Shown here: positions 60,977 through 64,000 of the stretch, in pieces | Position numbering within the stretch: the first letter of the stretch is position 1 | Layout of the letters: every line of letters starts with the position of its first letter | Assembly (NCBI RefSeq): GCF_030053135.1 | Contig: NZ_CP125652.1 | Coordinates: 3,528,501-3,592,500, forward strand | DNA from: Rhizobium sp. BT04 | GTDB lineage: Bacteria > Pseudomonadota > Alphaproteobacteria > Rhizobiales > Rhizobiaceae | Direction of reading: 5' to 3' | Length of the DNA: 64,000 nucleotides | Program-made: the position numbers and the translations under genes | Notes under the pieces: generated by a model | The model's database searches: none | Seen by the model: only the letters and a program-made list of their open reading frames with translations | Told to the model about the DNA's origin: nothing

Positions 60977-61510
60977 TCAGCCAGCCCGCGCTGCCGCCCG
61001 GCGGCGTTCGTTGACCGGCTGGTAGGCGAGCTTCTGGTGATAGCTGCAATAGGGCGAATTGTCGGGGGATTCGCAGCCGCAGAAGTGGAAGTCGTCCTTC
61101 AGCGGATCGCCGACCGGCCACTTGCAGGTGCGTTCGGTCAGTTCCGTCAGGCCGAGGCGGCGCGAAATCGGCACGACCACGTTGCCCCTCGGCACATATT
61201 CCATTTCCTCGATCGTTTCGATCTCGATCTCTTCCTTCAGCATCGTTGCGCCCTGCTGGCGGGTAACGGTGCGGGTGGTGACGCGAGAGGCGTAGTTCGG
61301 CGCGCGCGGTGCCGCTGTATTGCGCTTCGGCGTTCGCGCCGCGGTGCTGGTGCCGCCGGCCTTGGCACGGCCCGGAAGGCTCAGTCGGTGAACCTTGCCG
61401 ATAACAGCGTTTCTGCTGACACCGCCAAGTTGCGCCGCGATCTGGCTGGCGCTCAGTCCTTCGGCCCAAAGCTTCTTGAGTTTCTCGACCCGCTCGTCTG
61501 TCCAGTTCAT
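60977..61510 (-). CDS. gcrA: Cell-cycle regulator GcrA
   Basis: GcrA is an alphaproteobacterial regulator that binds sigma-70 RNA polymerase and acts at promoters with methylated GANTC sites. The protein has 177 residues. The conserved N-terminus MNWTDERVEKLKKLW...GLSASQIAAQLGGVSRNAVIG is the DNA-binding helix unit. The C-terminal sigma-binding part has cysteines in RTCKWPVGDP, FHFCGCES and YCSYHQKLAY. ATG 61510 begins this motif. The upstream region carries many GANTC sites. Confidence 0.95.
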   Translation of the reverse strand: MNWTDERVEKLKKLWAEGLSASQIAAQLGGVSRNAVIGKVHRLSLPGRAKAGGTSTAARTPKRNTAAPRAPNYASRVTTRTVTRQQGATMLKEEIEIETIEEMEYVPRGNVVVPISRRLGLTELTERTCKWPVGDPLKDDFHFCGCESPDNSPYCSYHQKLAYQPVNERRRAAARAG

Positions 61511-61655
61511 GCCCTGTCTCCACCTTTTGCGTTGGTGATGGCAGAATCCCTCACCGTTGTCCCGGGAGCTCCGAAACAAGAAACGCTTGATCAATTTTGG
61601 TGACTAGTTCCGCCGCATGCAGTCTAGTAATTGAACTTTAACCTAGTGTGAGGCT

Positions 61656-61692
61656 GACTCCGTGACAAGAGTCGCATGAATCCGGATGAATC
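61656..61692. promoter_or_regulatory. Cluster of GANTC (CcrM methylation) sites upstream of gcrA
   Basis: GACTC (61656), GAGTC (61669), GAATC (61678) and GAATC (61688) lie within 37 bp. Further sites are at 61544 and 61895. A random site is expected about once per 256 bp. CcrM methylates GANTC, and GcrA responds to it, so methylation-dependent control of gcrA or argD is plausible. Confidence 0.65.
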
Positions 61693-61808
61693 GAATTCGT
61701 AGTTTTCCCCAACTTGCTGCCCCTGCGTGGCATTTCTGCAATAATGCCTGTTGAAGACTGAAAATGCCGCTGCACACCCTTGCTGCATGCGCTAAGGGCG
61801 CAGTTTTG

Positions 61809-61870
61809 TTGACATTGCAGCGCGAAAAGGAAATAGTGCCAGTCGCCGCCGCAAGGCGGCATTTTTGATT
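61809..61870 (+). promoter_or_regulatory. Candidate argD promoter with leader hairpin
   Basis: TTGACA (61809-61814), 17 bp, AATAGT (61832-61837) is a possible promoter. GCCGCC-GCAA-GGCGGC (61845-61860) plus ATTTTTGATTTTT follows, a terminator-like element at the start of the leader. It could instead end an upstream small RNA. Confidence 0.45.
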
Positions 61871-61934
61871 TTTCGGGCCTGGTTTTCTTAGCCGGAGTCA
61901 GTCGCCCCATAACTTTAGATCGGGAGATCGCGCC

Positions 61935-63134
61935 ATGGCTGAAGCCGCGCCGCTTTATGACACCTATTCTCGTGCCCCGCTGCGGTTCGAGCGAGGCGAG
62001 GGCGTGTGGCTGATCACCGAAAGCGGCGAGCGATATCTCGATTTCGGCGCCGGCGTCGCCGTCACCTCGGTCGGCCACAGCAATCCGCATGTGGTGGGCG
62101 CCCTGAAGGAGCAGGCCGACAAGGTCTGGCACCTCTCCAACATCTATGAGATCCCCGGCCAGGAGCGCCTGGCCAAACGGCTGACGGACGCCACCTTCGC
62201 CGACAAGGTGTTCTTCACCAATTCGGGCGCCGAGGCGCTCGAATGCGCGATCAAGACGGCGCGCCGCTATCAGTATTCCAAGGGCCATCCCGAGCGCTTC
62301 CATATCATCACCTTCGAAGGCGCCTTCCACGGGCGGACGCTGGCGACGATCGCCGCCGGCGGCCAGGAGAAATATCTCGAAGGCTTCGGCCCCAAGGCGC
62401 CGGGTTTTGATCAGGTGGCTTTCGGCGATATCGAAGCGGTGCGCGCCGCGATCACCGATGCCACGGCCGCAGTCCTGATCGAGCCGGTGCAGGGCGAGGG
62501 CGGCGTGCGTCCCGCCACCCCCGAATTCATGAAGGCGCTTCGCCAGATCTGCGACGAACACGGCCTGCTGCTGATCCTCGACGAGGTCCAGACCGGCGTC
62601 GGCCGTACCGGCAAGCTCTTCGCCCATGAATGGTCGGGCGTCACCCCCGACATCATGGCGGTCGCCAAGGGCATCGGCGGCGGGTTCCCGCTCGGTGCCT
62701 GCCTTGCCACATCAGAGGCTGCCTCCGGCATGAAGGCCGGCACGCATGGCTCGACCTATGGCGGCAATCCGCTTGCCATGGCCGTCGGCAGCGCCGTGCT
62801 CGACATCATTCTCGCCGATGGCTTCCTCCAGCAGGTGCGCGACGTAGCACTGGTTTTCCGCCAGGGCCTCGCCTCGCTGAAGGATCGCTATCCCGATGTG
62901 ATTGAGGATATCAGAGGCGAGGGGCTGTTGCTCGGCGTCAAGGCCGCCATTCCCTCGGCCGAACTGCTGCAGGCGATCCGCGCCGCCCATCTGCTCGGCG
63001 TGCCCGCCGGCGACAACGTCATCCGCCTTCTTCCGCCCCTCGTCGTCACCGCCGAGGAAGCCCGCGAGGGTCTTGCCCGCATCGAGCGCGCCGCCGAGAG
63101 CATTCGCGCCTCCAAGGTCAAGAAGACGGCTTGA
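61935..63134 (+). CDS. argD: Acetylornithine aminotransferase
   Basis: ArgD converts N-acetylglutamate semialdehyde to N-acetylornithine in arginine synthesis, with PLP and glutamate. The protein has 399 residues. Class III aminotransferase motifs are [50 protein letters not shown] (split) and the PLP lysine Lys245 in [19 protein letters not shown] precedes the ATG. argF follows 39 bp later, so the two form an arg operon. It may also serve as succinyl-diaminopimelate aminotransferase. Confidence 0.95.
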   Translation: MAEAAPLYDTYSRAPLRFERGEGVWLITESGERYLDFGAGVAVTSVGHSNPHVVGALKEQADKVWHLSNIYEIPGQERLAKRLTDATFADKVFFTNSGAEALECAIKTARRYQYSKGHPERFHIITFEGAFHGRTLATIAAGGQEKYLEGFGPKAPGFDQVAFGDIEAVRAAITDATAAVLIEPVQGEGGVRPATPEFMKALRQICDEHGLLLILDEVQTGVGRTGKLFAHEWSGVTPDIMAVAKGIGGGFPLGACLATSEAASGMKAGTHGSTYGGNPLAMAVGSAVLDIILADGFLQQVRDVALVFRQGLASLKDRYPDVIEDIRGEGLLLGVKAAIPSAELLQAIRAAHLLGVPAGDNVIRLLPPLVVTAEEAREGLARIERAAESIRASKVKKTA

Positions 63135-63173
63135 AGAGATTGCCGCCCTCGGGCGCAGACAGGTAAGAAGACC

Positions 63174-64000
63174 ATGGCTCCTAAACATTTCCTCGATCTT
63201 TCGGCGGTCACCTCTGCCGATCTCAGAACCATCATGAACGATGCGCTCGCCCGCAAGCAGGCCTTCAAGGCCGGCACCGGCGACAAGCCGCTCGCCGGCA
63301 AGATGCTGGCGATGATCTTCGAAAAGCCGTCGACGCGCACCCGCGTCTCCTTCGATGTCGGCATGCGCCAGCTCGGCGGCGAAACGCTGTTCCTGTCCGG
63401 CACCGAAATGCAGCTCGGCCGCGCCGAAACGATCGGCGACACCGCCAAGGTGCTGTCGCGCTACGTCGATGCGATCATGATCCGCACCACCGAGCATTCC
63501 AGGCTGCTGGAACTCGCCGAGCATGCGACCGTGCCGGTCATCAATGCGCTGACGGATGACACCCATCCCTGCCAGATCATGGCCGATATCATGACCTTCG
63601 AAGAGCATCGCGGCCCGATCAAGGGCAAGACCATCGCCTGGACCGGCGACGGCAACAATGTGCTGCATTCGCTGGTCGAAGGGGCTGCGCGCTTCGGCTA
63701 TCGCATGAACATGGCCGTGCCTCTTGGTTCGGAGCCCAAGGATCACTATCTGAACTGGGCCCGCAATGAGGGCGCCGAAATCATGCTCTGCCATGATGCC
63801 GACCGTGCGGTCGAAGGCGTCGATTGCGTGGTGACCGATACCTGGGTCTCCATGAATCAGGAACATCGGGCCCGGGGTCACAATGTCTTCCAGCCTTACC
63901 AGGTCAATGCGGCCTTGATGGCGAAGGCCGGCAATGATGCATTGTTCATGCATTGCCTGCCGGCTCATCGTGGTGAGGAAGTGACGGACGAGGTGATCGA
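63174..64000 (+). CDS. argF: Ornithine carbamoyltransferase (3' end outside the window)
   Basis: The enzyme joins ornithine and carbamoyl phosphate to citrulline. The frame from ATG 63174 stays open to the window edge, giving 275 of the usual roughly 305 residues. Carbamoyl-phosphate motif [20 protein letters not shown], and the ornithine-binding [12 protein letters not shown] are present. AGGTAAGAAG precedes the start. It is cotranscribed with argD. Confidence 0.95.
   Translation, partial: MAPKHFLDLSAVTSADLRTIMNDALARKQAFKAGTGDKPLAGKMLAMIFEKPSTRTRVSFDVGMRQLGGETLFLSGTEMQLGRAETIGDTAKVLSRYVDAIMIRTTEHSRLLELAEHATVPVINALTDDTHPCQIMADIMTFEEHRGPIKGKTIAWTGDGNNVLHSLVEGAARFGYRMNMAVPLGSEPKDHYLNWARNEGAEIMLCHDADRAVEGVDCVVTDTWVSMNQEHRARGHNVFQPYQVNAALMAKAGNDALFMHCLPAHRGEEVTDEVI

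Larger units (their letters stand above)
61511..61934. other. Divergent intergenic region gcrA-argD
   Basis: This 424-bp gap has six GANTC sites, a candidate argD promoter and a leader hairpin. No ORF with a ribosome site is visible. A small RNA gene cannot be excluded. Confidence 0.6.

Overview
The window looks like a chromosomal segment of a fast-growing Rhizobium of the R. etli / R. leguminosarum type. It is GC-rich and carries housekeeping genes (pyrC, pyrE, pgi, argD, argF, phoB, gcrA, tRNA-Thr). Several intergenic gaps hold mosaic elements of the rhizobial RIME type. From memory, the gene order frcR-frcBCAK / pyrC / pyrE / frk / pgi and ppk2 / phoR / pstSCAB-phoU-phoB / gcrA / argD / argF matches the Sinorhizobium meliloti chromosome, with blocks inserted in between. 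I see no phage, IS element, CRISPR array or plasmid replication gene.

Layout. 1-2.3 kb: two paralogous MarR regulators and a secreted DJ-1/PfpI-like protein behind a palindromic operator. 2.6-8.3 kb: fructose uptake locus (mutarotase and ROK regulator, divergent from frcB-frcC-frcA-frcK). 8.4-19.8 kb: pyrC, a diguanylate cyclase, a glyoxalase-fold protein, a GST, a TetR-controlled NmrA/DUF1772 pair, pyrE, fructokinase, otsA, pgi. 20-25.4 kb: fadD, a PRC-barrel stress protein, beta-mannosidase, a glyoxalase. 25.5-29.4 kb: an OsmF/YehYXW-type osmoprotectant ABC importer. 29.7-31.8 kb: a LysR-type regulator with two HTH domains, overlapping cutC. 32-41.5 kb: a deoxy-sugar (probably L-fucose) uptake and oxidation module under a divergent GntR regulator, with two matching operator sites. 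41.6-48.5 kb: accessory genes (SbmA/BacA-like ABC protein, GFA enzyme, MarR with an NTF2-like protein, P-loop kinase, DHA2 exporter, two small secreted proteins). 48.7-51.3 kb: tRNA-Thr(CGT), a nitronate monooxygenase, a membrane-anchored unknown. 51.3-60.7 kb: phosphate block with ppk2 divergent from phoR, then a pho box and pstSCAB-phoU-phoB. 60.9-64 kb: gcrA, argD and the 5' part of argF.

How the genes work together. Three sugar or solute importers sit beside their catabolic or regulatory genes, and each of the four substrate-binding protein genes is followed by a hairpin. Fructose entering through FrcBCA would feed fructokinase, Pgi and trehalose synthesis by OtsA. Phosphate is sensed by PhoR/PhoB and PhoU, imported by PstSCAB, and a polyphosphate kinase lies head to head with phoR.

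Most unusual signals: two near-identical 22-bp operators in the putative fucose module; two unrelated regulators that each carry tandem DNA-binding domains; a 39-bp duplicate of the fructokinase 3' end on the far side of otsA; a TTGACGT palindrome upstream of both fadD and a nitronate monooxygenase 28 kb away; EcfG/RpoE2-type promoter motifs before a PRC-barrel gene and a small secreted protein; and a cluster of GANTC methylation sites upstream of gcrA. I did not find a clearly undescribed defence or biosynthetic system.
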